DNA from: Streptomyces cyaneofuscatus
GTDB lineage: Bacteria; Actinomycetota; Actinomycetes; Streptomycetales; Streptomycetaceae
Direction: 5' to 3'
Length of the DNA stretch: 64,000 bases
Assembly: GCF_000718135.1 (NCBI RefSeq)
Contig: NZ_JOEM01000005.1
Span: 124,001-188,000 of the forward strand
In this document: positions 1 to 6,699 of the stretch, in pieces
Layout of the letters: each line of letters begins with the position of its first letter
Position numbering within the stretch: position 1 is the first letter of the stretch
The notes under the pieces: generated by a model
Database searches by the model: none
What the model was told of the DNA's origin: nothing
Seen by the model: the letters and a program-made list of their open reading frames with translations, nothing else
Translations under genes and position numbers: made by a program

Positions 1-586
1 GATCGACGACAGGGGCCACCCAGTGCCGTGGGTGCCGGTAGCCTGCCAGCCAGCGGACGTTGGCCATCTGAACCACGTCCGGTGCCCCAACCAGGCGGTA
101 CTCCCATCCAATCTCCTGGCAGGCCTGCTCAGTCGCCGCAAACGCCTCAGCATCCCGCGGCTTGATCCGGTCCAGAGGACGGCAGTCCACCACCAGACCA
201 GAGCCGTCCGACCGACGCGCGAACCAGTCCGGAGCATGCGACCGGCGACGACCGCCCACCCCCCAGAACAGCCACATCGGCTGCGACGCGAACCCTGTGA
301 CCCGCCTGTCGAAGTCCAGCAGCATCGCATGATCGCGCTCCAGCCAGGACTCGTAGCCGACGTGCCGGCCCACCGTCGCCGACCACCACAACCCTGAATA
401 GTTGCGCTGCCCCTTCCAAGACGGAAACGACCTCACGGGACGACAGTCCTCGAACCTCACGAGTGATGCGTCATGCAGGGCTACACGGTGCTCGCCACCC
501 GCCTTGTCTACATACCCGACTTCGTACCCAGTCCCCGCTCTCGGAAGACCGCCAGTAACTACCCGAAGTGCTCTCACCTGCACCAC
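1..586 (-). CDS. TnsA-like transposase endonuclease subunit (3' end beyond window)
   Basis: Continuous minus-strand frame of 195 codons that leaves the left edge; an in-frame stop near 663 bounds it upstream. There is no ATG; clustered GTG codons at 586, 583 and 577 are the possible starts, and none has a clear ribosome site. The product resembles the TnsA-like heteromeric transposase endonuclease proteins common in actinomycetes: WKGQRNYSGLWW (57-68), VGYESWLERDHAM (76-88), HAPDWF (117-122), LVVDCRP (131-137) and RIKPRDAEAFAAT (140-152). E79, D120 and D134 plausibly make a restriction-nuclease-like active site; the residue expected to be Lys after D134 is Arg, with K142 close by. In Tn7-type elements TnsA cuts the 5' strands at transposon ends. 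Partner genes would lie outside the window. The family match is from recognition. Confidence 0.72.
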   Translation of the reverse strand, partial: MVQVRALRVVTGGLPRAGTGYEVGYVDKAGGEHRVALHDASLVRFEDCRPVRSFPSWKGQRNYSGLWWSATVGRHVGYESWLERDHAMLLDFDRRVTGFASQPMWLFWGVGGRRRSHAPDWFARRSDGSGLVVDCRPLDRIKPRDAEAFAATEQACQEIGWEYRLVGAPDVVQMANVRWLAGYRHPRHWVAPVVD

Positions 587-698
587 GGTGACAAGCGGCA
601 GGGGGCGGCATTCGCCACTCTCGCCATGTTCACTGGGACGAGTGGTCGCGCCGTAGGACCGTCACGGGAGGTCGACACAGTGAACTTTTCCATCTTGA

Positions 699-1177
699 TC
701 AGGTTGCGAGTTCGAGGGCGATGACGGCACGGACGGCGGCTGTGATCCGGGGGGGGGTGCTGCAGCGGAGCTTCCGCAGGAGCCGCCAGGACTTGAGTAT
801 GGCCATGGCGCGTTCGCCGAGGCTGCGAATCTTGGCGTGATCGCGGTTGCGGTGTCGGCGCCAGTCGCGGAGGTGCTTGCCACGGATCGGGACACGGATC
901 GCAGGGCCAGCGTCCTGGTACGCCTTGTCGGCCCAGCACTTGCTGTCGTCTACGTCGAGGGGGCAGGTATGCCGTGGTTCCGGGCCGCGGTCAGGTCGTG
1001 TGCGGCTCCCGGCAGTGCGTCCGAGGCCCAGATCAGGCGCCCGGCGGGATCGGCGAGGACTTGCACGTTCATCCCGTCAGGTTGGAAAGGCTCACTGCCC
1101 AAGATCCACTTTCGATACACGGCCTCGCAGGCCGCGCCGGTTCGGTGGACCTCGGCAATCCACTGGCGTGGGGGCAC
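699..1177 (-). pseudogene. IS5-type transposase remnant, truncated and frameshifted
   Basis: Minus-strand reading gives the C-terminal half of an IS5-family DDE transposase in two frames. Frame one (from about 1177) has DGMNVQVLADPAGRLIWAS and ALPGAAHDLTAARNHGIP. It then hits a stop. Frame two continues with DVDDSKCWADKAYQDAG, HAKIRSLGERAMAILKSW and RLLRKLRCST, ending at a stop at 699-701. The frame change falls at a five-G run (959-963), and a nine-G run lies near 749-757. The N-terminal half is missing on the side facing the next genes. No intact inverted repeats were recognised. It is inactive as written. Confidence 0.75.
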
Positions 1178-1238
1178 TGTCGGGTCATATCCTGATCTGT
1201 TCTTCGATGAGTAACTACCACACGGAGGCTGCTAGTTG

Positions 1239-1886
1239 ATGGACGTAGCGAGGATGATGGCTCAGCTTGATGAGCTTATTGCTGAGTACCGAGAAATGAT
1301 CAGCACCCGGGCTGAAGGAGTACTGGCCTCTGATCGAGCCAAGCTCCTTGTGAGCCGTCTCGAAGCCGCTATCGATCGCTTGGCCCCTCCTGGTAGTAGC
1401 TACGTGAGGCAGCTAGATGCCTATCGGGAACAAAAGCGAACCTCGCTGAAGATTCGCGAGATATTTAGCATTGCTCTTGGCCTCCATCACGACCTGGCAT
1501 CCGGATGGATGGAGACATTTGCTGAGATGGCGCACGCTGACACCCATAAAAGTTACCTGGATATGGCAGAGACGTTGTTGCAATCGGGATACAAGGACGC
1601 CGCAGCCGTCATCACAGGTACGTCATTGGAAGTTCATGTGCGAACACTCTGTGTTAAATATGGCATAGACACCGAACTGGCCAGTGGTGCACCGAAGAAG
1701 GCCGACGCCATGAACTCCGACCTGAAGAAGGCTGACATCTATGACGGACTACGGCAAAAGCAGATTACGGCCTGGATGGACCTGCGCAACAAGGCGGCTC
1801 ACGGTGACTACCAAAGCTACGACGAACACCAGGTACGTATGTTCATTGATGGCGTGCGGGACTTCATGCTGAAGTACTCGGCATAG
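1239..1886 (+). CDS. HEPN-motif protein, copy A of a tandem pair
   Basis: Encodes 215 residues from ATG 1239, or 216 from the adjacent TTG at 1236; GGAGG at 1224-1228 fits either start. No signal peptide or membrane segment. The C-terminal part reads AWMDLRNKAAHGDY, placing R-N-K-A-A-H at about residues 184-189, the R-x4-H signature of HEPN nucleases. A conserved central block is KDAAAVITGTSLEVHVR. HEPN domains occur as RNases in abortive-infection and toxin-antitoxin systems, but also in non-catalytic proteins, so RNase activity is inferred from one motif. The next gene is a clear paralogue with the motif at the same position. Base composition is less GC-rich than the chromosomal core. No specific family was recognised. 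Confidence 0.72.
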   Translation: MDVARMMAQLDELIAEYREMISTRAEGVLASDRAKLLVSRLEAAIDRLAPPGSSYVRQLDAYREQKRTSLKIREIFSIALGLHHDLASGWMETFAEMAHADTHKSYLDMAETLLQSGYKDAAAVITGTSLEVHVRTLCVKYGIDTELASGAPKKADAMNSDLKKADIYDGLRQKQITAWMDLRNKAAHGDYQSYDEHQVRMFIDGVRDFMLKYSA

Positions 1887-1909
1887 CCCGCAGACAAGGG
1901 GACTAAACG

Positions 1910-2560
1910 ATGGTCAACATCGACAAGGTAGTCGAGCAGCTCAACTTTCTGATCAAGGCTTCCGAAAACTACGCACGGAACGATAACTGGTCTCTCCTGC
2001 ATGACGGGGCAGACGACCCCATTGTTCTCAGCAACCGGCTCGAAGCCGCAATCGAGCGAGCTACGCGACCGACCTCTCTGTATATGAAGCAGCTTGACAC
2101 TGCCCGCCGTAGCGTACAGCCTTATCGACTCAGAGAAGTGCGCATTGTCGCACTGGGACTACGTGACGATTTGGCCGCCGGGTGGGTAGAATCGGTCGTC
2201 GAGCTGGTACACGCTGATACCTACCGCGATTACTTGGAAATGGCGGAGGAGCTGCTTGCCAAGGGATACAAGGATGCCGCGGCCGTCATTACGGGAACGT
2301 CCCTCGAAGTCCACGTGCGCGCTCTGTGCGCGAAGAACAACGTGACCGCGGCAGTGGCAGGCAAGCCAAAGAAGGCCGACACCATGAACGCCGACCTCAA
2401 GAAGGCTGGAGTGTACGACGGCTTGCAGCAGAAGGAAGTTACCGCCTGGATGGACCTCCGGAACAAGGCAGCCCACGGGGACTACGCCGACTACGACCGC
2501 GAGCAGGTACGTCGGCTCATCGGTGGAGTAGAAGCCTTTATGAGGAAGTACCCAGCGTAG
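1910..2560 (+). CDS. HEPN-motif protein, copy B of a tandem pair
   Basis: Encodes 216 residues, starting 23 bp after copy A stops, behind a GGGG-containing ribosome site at about 1898-1901. It aligns end to end with copy A: YKDAAAVITGTSLEVHVR (120-137), PKKADTMNADLKKA (153-166) and AWMDLRNKAAHGDY (179-192). The R-N-K-A-A-H motif is at 184-189 in both. The N-terminal 80 residues have diverged far more than the rest, suggesting that half carries specificity or a partner surface. The two are probably one transcript. An ancestral tandem duplication followed by divergence explains the pair. Function unknown; HEPN RNase or RNase-like partner is the leading guess. Confidence 0.72.
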   Translation: MVNIDKVVEQLNFLIKASENYARNDNWSLLHDGADDPIVLSNRLEAAIERATRPTSLYMKQLDTARRSVQPYRLREVRIVALGLRDDLAAGWVESVVELVHADTYRDYLEMAEELLAKGYKDAAAVITGTSLEVHVRALCAKNNVTAAVAGKPKKADTMNADLKKAGVYDGLQQKEVTAWMDLRNKAAHGDYADYDREQVRRLIGGVEAFMRKYPA

Positions 2561-2699
2561 GCGAACCCAGTAGGCCAGGGGTAGGTGTGAAGACTTCTCG
2601 CTATCAGTCACCCTTAGCCTACGGATGACTTGGACCATTGTGATGATGTCATGACGTCAGGTGCGCCGAGAATAATTCGGATCGAAAGAAGAGGGACCA

Positions 2700-3809
2700 A
2701 TGACAGTTCAAGATGATGTGGTGGCGCTCGGCATAAGAAGTGATGCCGCCTATGTCGGCCGGTTCAGTCGCGATTTGGGTGCATCGAGAGCCTCTGGACA
2801 CGGCGGTACCATCATGTTCTGTTTGGTGCCGTACCTGTCACTGTTTGTACATGAGTCGTATAGCAAGCTCAAGCGAATTGATCCCAAATTGCCCGCCTTG
2901 TTGTCGGCTGATGCCGAAGCAATCGTTGCGCGTTCACGCCACAGTTTGAAGCTTTTCGAGGACAACCGGCGCGGCATTGAAGGGCAGCTTGCGTACTTCC
3001 GTGACGAGATCTCGCCTGCACACGCGGATAAATTCCTGAACAACACGTGGCTTAAGGCTGCCCGCTTTCTAGAGACAGACTTGGGTCTCTATAGCTACGA
3101 CGGAAGGATTATCTCGACGACGCATGCCGCCACGTTCCATCTGGGATTTGACCCTGTCGCACTACTGGAGGAGGAGGCGGGTCCGAATCTGCAATCCGTC
3201 TACGAAGAGTACGGCCGTTACTTCAGTGGGCTGGGCGCGAGGACCGATTCAGGCGCGAAGACCTTTGTGAGTCATCTCGATCCGATGCGCTTTGATCAGC
3301 GGGACAACGACGTTCGATCGACTAATTACTACGGTCAAGTATTTAATGGCAAGGGTACGCCAGACCTCAACCGGCTACTGATGGTTTTCCGGGGTTTGAT
3401 GAATTTCGTCGACTCCATGGTCGGGCTGGGCGCAGATGCGAATGAGGTCGAGTACACCGTATTCAAGATTCGCTTTCTGACCCTATACCAGGTTCTTGGC
3501 AGCTTGCAGATGCTTCATGACGAACGGCCCGGTGACCTCACCACGCAGTCCACGAGGCTTATCGAAAAGATCACGGGCACGCGGTCGGCAAGCCTGATTA
3601 TGGATCGCTCAGCAAAGCCGTTCCGCAACACCCTGATGCACTACAACCTGGACTCTCGCGTCGACCTGGCGAGGGTGGACGCAGCTCAGCCACTCTTTGG
3701 ACTCGTGCCGATCTATTTTCCGTCGCACGACGCTGCATCGTTCGTCGAGGCCGTTGACAGCTGTATCGAGGAAACCGCGTCGATCATAGAGGAGTGGGCT
3801 ACTGCCTGA
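2700..3809 (+). CDS. Hypothetical protein with C-terminal HEPN-like motif
   Basis: Encodes 369 residues from ATG 2700, with AGAGGGA just upstream and an AATAAT -10-like box at about 2671-2676. It is soluble by eye and not obviously related to the two preceding paralogues. Near the C-terminus it reads KPFRNTLMHYNL, giving R309-N-T-L-M-H314, again the R-x4-H spacing of HEPN domains, inside a predicted helical stretch. The N-terminal 290 residues match nothing I recognise. The 139-bp gap with its own possible promoter means it may be transcribed separately from copies A and B. Codon use is less GC-biased than in flanking core genes. A role in the same defence or stress module is inferred only from position and motif. 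Confidence 0.65.
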   Translation: MTVQDDVVALGIRSDAAYVGRFSRDLGASRASGHGGTIMFCLVPYLSLFVHESYSKLKRIDPKLPALLSADAEAIVARSRHSLKLFEDNRRGIEGQLAYFRDEISPAHADKFLNNTWLKAARFLETDLGLYSYDGRIISTTHAATFHLGFDPVALLEEEAGPNLQSVYEEYGRYFSGLGARTDSGAKTFVSHLDPMRFDQRDNDVRSTNYYGQVFNGKGTPDLNRLLMVFRGLMNFVDSMVGLGADANEVEYTVFKIRFLTLYQVLGSLQMLHDERPGDLTTQSTRLIEKITGTRSASLIMDRSAKPFRNTLMHYNLDSRVDLARVDAAQPLFGLVPIYFPSHDAASFVEAVDSCIEETASIIEEWATA

Positions 3810-4217
3810 GCAGTGAGCGCGGAGTCAGTTCGGCGAGCACGAGGACTCGGCCGTCTGCACGTAGGACAGCACTGCGGCCACTGGTCGCGGGGTGCTTGGC
3901 TTGCGCGGCTTATTCAGGCGGACCTGACAGGCGTGGCCGGCGCAGGGTTGGTCGGCTCGATCCAGGCGGCCGACTCCGGCTTCCCGCTCCTGGCGTCTTT
4001 GACCGCAACGCTGACGGCTACGACACCGATCAACCACCAAAGGCCGTTGGCAGCATCGGCACAACAGCACACACGCCAAAATCCGCAGCCTGGGCGAGCA
4101 GGCAATGGCCTCCCTGAAAGACTGGCGCCTCCTATCAACACGTCTCCGCGTGAGGTTGGAAAGGGTTCAGTGGTTCAGTGCAGGCCAGGGGCTACCTACG
4201 CACAGGATTCCCAACGG
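3810..4217. other. Intergenic stretch between HEPN-motif genes and CBASS operon
   Basis: About 400 bp with no credible intact gene. The only recognisable content is the transposase remnant at 4045-4140. The plus-strand frame through here and on to about 4982 is antisense to the nucleotidyltransferase gene and does not look like a protein. No terminator hairpin was recognised for either convergent unit. Confidence 0.6.
4045..4140 (+). pseudogene. Second IS5-type transposase remnant
   Basis: The plus strand reads RWQHRHNSTHAKIRSLG followed by EQAMASLKDWRLLS. This is the same C-terminal block as the remnant at 699-1177 (HAKIRSLGERAMAILKSW) but in the opposite orientation. Only about 30 codons are recognisable. 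Its missing 5' side again faces the HEPN-motif genes, so the two remnants bracket that gene set with their truncated ends inward. Confidence 0.6.
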
Positions 4218-5087
4218 TCAGCGCTTGGGGAACTGACCGCCGAACAACAAACCCAGGTAGTCGAAAGCCGACTGCACGTTCCCCGACTGTTCAGCTGTGA
4301 CGACCTTCCTGGCCCGTGTCGCAGCTGTGTGGAGGTTGGAAAGCGCGATTGTTCGGGTTGCCACGCTAGAGCATGCAGAGAAACGACTCGCCTTCCCCAT
4401 AGGGTCATTCATGTCCGCCAGGTCCATCTTGTTAAGCCACTCCAGGTATCCGCAGAAATACAGAGCAGCACTGAAGGATTTCTGTGCTGCCATGTACTGC
4501 GCAGCACGCATCTCCAGGTAGAAGGAAGAGATCGGCACTCGGTTGTAGTACTTCCATGCCTTGGCCAGCCGGGCGAGCTTCTTTGTGCCGCCGACGACGC
4601 CAACCTGCTGGTTGGTGCTGTTGACATAGTCCAGGTGCGCAGTCGGGGCCGAACTCATCCACCCACCGGCTGGTCCGGGTATGTCATAGATCGGCGTCTC
4701 ACTCTGGGAGGACGTACGAAATCCTGGGAGGATCTCCCATTGCTCCACTCCACCAGCGAACCTGACGACGACTGTTGGACGGCGGATCTCAACAGCGGTC
4801 GTCGGAAAGCTCGCCTTCAGGGCGTCTTTCACCCAGTTCAGGGCGGTGTCAGAAGTGGGCTGGCTACCGCTCATGCTGACCAGGAGATCCACGTCGCAGT
4901 GGTTCCTGATGCCAGTTCCGTGAGTAAACGAGCCTGTCTCGCGGAAGAGTTGCACGCCGAAACGGGTGGACCCCTTCAATGAGGTTTCGACGCTGAGTCG
5001 GTGTCGAGCCTTGGCGTCCCGCTCGCTCTGGAGAGGTGTCAATCGTTCCAGAAAAATGTCGAATCCCTGAGAGACCGTCAGCGCCAT
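4218..5087 (-). CDS. CBASS CD-NTase (SMODS nucleotidyltransferase)
   Basis: Encodes 289 residues from ATG 5087, 7 bp after the stop of the SLATT gene, so the two are co-transcribed. It carries the CD-NTase fold signature: ETGSFTHGTGIRNHCDVDLL (50-69), with G52-S53 and metal-binding D65 and D67, and a third acidic residue in QWEILPGF (E118). The later segment KLARLAKAWKYYNRVP then ISSFYLEM (170-193) fits the helical lid of this family. CD-NTases make cyclic di- or trinucleotides after phage sensing and activate a nearby effector. Product specificity cannot be read from the sequence. An upstream in-frame ATG at 5216 lies inside the SLATT gene and is less likely. No Cap2/Cap3 or HORMA/TRIP13 genes are present, so this would be a minimal type I arrangement. 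Confidence 0.88.
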   Translation of the reverse strand: MALTVSQGFDIFLERLTPLQSERDAKARHRLSVETSLKGSTRFGVQLFRETGSFTHGTGIRNHCDVDLLVSMSGSQPTSDTALNWVKDALKASFPTTAVEIRRPTVVVRFAGGVEQWEILPGFRTSSQSETPIYDIPGPAGGWMSSAPTAHLDYVNSTNQQVGVVGGTKKLARLAKAWKYYNRVPISSFYLEMRAAQYMAAQKSFSAALYFCGYLEWLNKMDLADMNDPMGKASRFSACSSVATRTIALSNLHTAATRARKVVTAEQSGNVQSAFDYLGLLFGGQFPKR

Positions 5088-5094
5088 CGTTTCT

Positions 5095-5637
5095 CTACCG
5101 CCCCGTCGTCGTGGTCGTTTCGTCGACAGCGTAAGTCTGCCCACCGCTGCCGATGTTCCGCTGAGCTCGCCTGTACGCCCGAGTATTTGGCGGCTCGGCA
5201 GTCTTGTTCTGCTCATCCCGTCGGGCCGTGAGTTCAGCTAGGGCTTGACGTGCCTCCTCTATGGTCGAGTAAGGCAAGTCGATCTCCCTGACCTGGCGAG
5301 CCGCAGTCTGGATCTCCAAGTAGGCGTTACCTGCGGCCGCCGCCTGATTCATCCGTTGCGCGGCATTGATCGTGGTGAGGATCACGCCACAGCCAGAAGC
5401 GACGAGGGCAAGGATGCCAGCAGGAACCCGCCCCGCGGTGGAGACGAGGGCGGCAGCACCAGAGATAGCGGCCAGCACACTTGCTGGTATGCCGAGCCAG
5501 AGGTTAACGCTCCGCCACTGTTTGGTCAGCTCGAACTGCATCTGCCCGCTATACATGGCGCTCTCTTCGAGCCGCTTCAGTTCGACTTCGATCGCACTCC
5601 GACGCGCGGCCTCGGAGGGGCCGTCAGGGTCTGTCAT
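5095..5637 (-). CDS. SLATT-domain two-TM effector of CBASS operon
   Basis: Encodes 180 residues from ATG 5637. A TACCTT box ends 7 bp upstream of the ATG and no ribosome site is visible, which suggests a leaderless message. Layout fits the SLATT family: an N-terminal amphipathic helix (about 14-45), two hydrophobic helices (about 46-66 and 71-91) separated by a short turn, then a helical cytoplasmic tail and a Thr-rich end. SLATT proteins were predicted from comparative genomics to be membrane-perturbing effectors next to SMODS nucleotidyltransferases; here the CD-NTase gene follows after 7 bp. The inferred role is opening the inner membrane when the cyclic nucleotide signal is made. The frame extends upstream to 5820, but that part is not protein-like. 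Confidence 0.82.
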   Translation of the reverse strand: MTDPDGPSEAARRSAIEVELKRLEESAMYSGQMQFELTKQWRSVNLWLGIPASVLAAISGAAALVSTAGRVPAGILALVASGCGVILTTINAAQRMNQAAAAGNAYLEIQTAARQVREIDLPYSTIEEARQALAELTARRDEQNKTAEPPNTRAYRRAQRNIGSGGQTYAVDETTTTTGR

Positions 5638-5862
5638 GCCGACAAAGGTACGGGCAAGCGGCGGGCATCCGGCAGTAGTTGCCAGCCACCAGCCCAGGCG
5701 GGGCGTCGCTCTGGCCATCACGAACGTCCCACTCGCCACCTTCGCCAGGTTCGGCGAGACGAGACGGCCGCGGCTCGCCAGCTTGAGTGGACATTCGCCA
5801 CATACATAGAGAACGGACACCTGCCGTTTTGCTTCGAGCGCGAGTTCGGGCTAACTTTTTGC

Positions 5863-5876
5863 ACTGACCGGTCAGT
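5863..5876. promoter_or_regulatory. Palindromic operator for the TetR/ABC operon
   Basis: ACTGACCGGTCAGT is a perfect 14-bp palindrome. TTGCAC at 5859-5864, a possible -35 box, overlaps its left end. It lies about 50 bp upstream of the GTG start of an ABC-YhgE-TetR operon whose last gene is a TetR repressor. Binding by that repressor is inferred; the site has the size and symmetry usual for the family. Confidence 0.65.
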
Positions 5877-5925
5877 TCAAAGAATGGGACCGGATCGGAT
5901 CACGGACGAGATCAGGGGAGGGTCT

Positions 5926-6699
5926 GTGGAGAGCCCGCACGGTGCCGCAGTCGGCGCCGAGGACTTCGGACTCAAGGGGCCGCGCGGCTGGGTCTTCCGC
6001 CACGTGGGGTTCAGCGCTCCACCGGGGTCGCTCGTCGCCGTCGAGGGGCCCTCCGGCTCCGGACGCACCTGTCTTCTGCTCGCCCTGACCGGCCGTATGC
6101 GCGCCACCGAGGGCAGCGCGGAGACCGGCGGCCTCGAACTGCCCCGCAAGGCGGCCGCCGTCCGCAGGATCGCGGCCCTCGGCCCGGTGCCCGGCGTCAG
6201 CGAGCTGGACCCCGCCTTCACCGTCGCCGAGCACCTGCGCGAACGGGCCCTGCTCCAGGGCCGTTACGGGGCCTCCCTGCGCACCCTGCTCCGCCCGCGC
6301 GCCGAACGCCGGGCCACCGCCCGGGCCCGGATCGACACGGCGCTCGAAGCCGCGGGGCTCGACCCCGCCACCCTGCCGAAGGCCGAGCGGACCTCCGTAC
6401 GGGATCTGGAGCGGCTCGAAGCGCTGCGGCTCTCCGTCGCCCTGGCGCTGATCGGCACCCCGCGGCTGCTCGCCCTGGACGACGCCGACCTCAAGCTCTC
6501 CCCCGCCGAACGCGCCGACGCCTGGGCGCTGCTGCGGTCCGTGGCCGACTCCGGCACCACGGTGCTCGCCGTGTGCAGCGAGGCCCCCGAGGACGTCCAG
6601 GTCGTCCGCACCACGCCCGCGACCGCCGAAGAGGCCCCGACCGCACCCACCGACGAAGAGGAGAGCGCCGATGCGATCGCCGAAACTGGCCGCGCTTGA
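5926..6699 (+). CDS. ABC transporter ATP-binding protein
   Basis: Encodes 257 residues from GTG 5926, preceded by GGGGAGGG; ATG 5884 is an in-frame alternative with no ribosome site. Walker A is GPSGSGRT (41-48) and Walker B LLALDDAD (181-188). The signature region (about 157-170, VRDLERLEALRLS) lacks a recognisable LSGGQ, and the expected Glu after Walker B is Ala, so ATPase activity may be weak or need a partner. The 3' end overlaps the YhgE gene by 29 bp, tying the two translationally. It is probably the cytoplasmic energiser of a drug or lipid exporter under TetR control. The C-terminal 30 residues are acidic and Ala/Thr-rich. Confidence 0.82.
   Translation: MESPHGAAVGAEDFGLKGPRGWVFRHVGFSAPPGSLVAVEGPSGSGRTCLLLALTGRMRATEGSAETGGLELPRKAAAVRRIAALGPVPGVSELDPAFTVAEHLRERALLQGRYGASLRTLLRPRAERRATARARIDTALEAAGLDPATLPKAERTSVRDLERLEALRLSVALALIGTPRLLALDDADLKLSPAERADAWALLRSVADSGTTVLAVCSEAPEDVQVVRTTPATAEEAPTAPTDEEESADAIAETGRA

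Noticed and set aside
3813..4982. 389-codon plus-strand frame after the third HEPN-motif gene
   Set aside because: It lies mostly antisense to the CD-NTase gene and includes the transposase remnant in another frame; no protein character.
5245..5925. N-terminal extension of the ABC ATPase
   Set aside because: This part is antisense to the SLATT gene and runs through the palindromic operator; GTG 5926 has a strong ribosome site.
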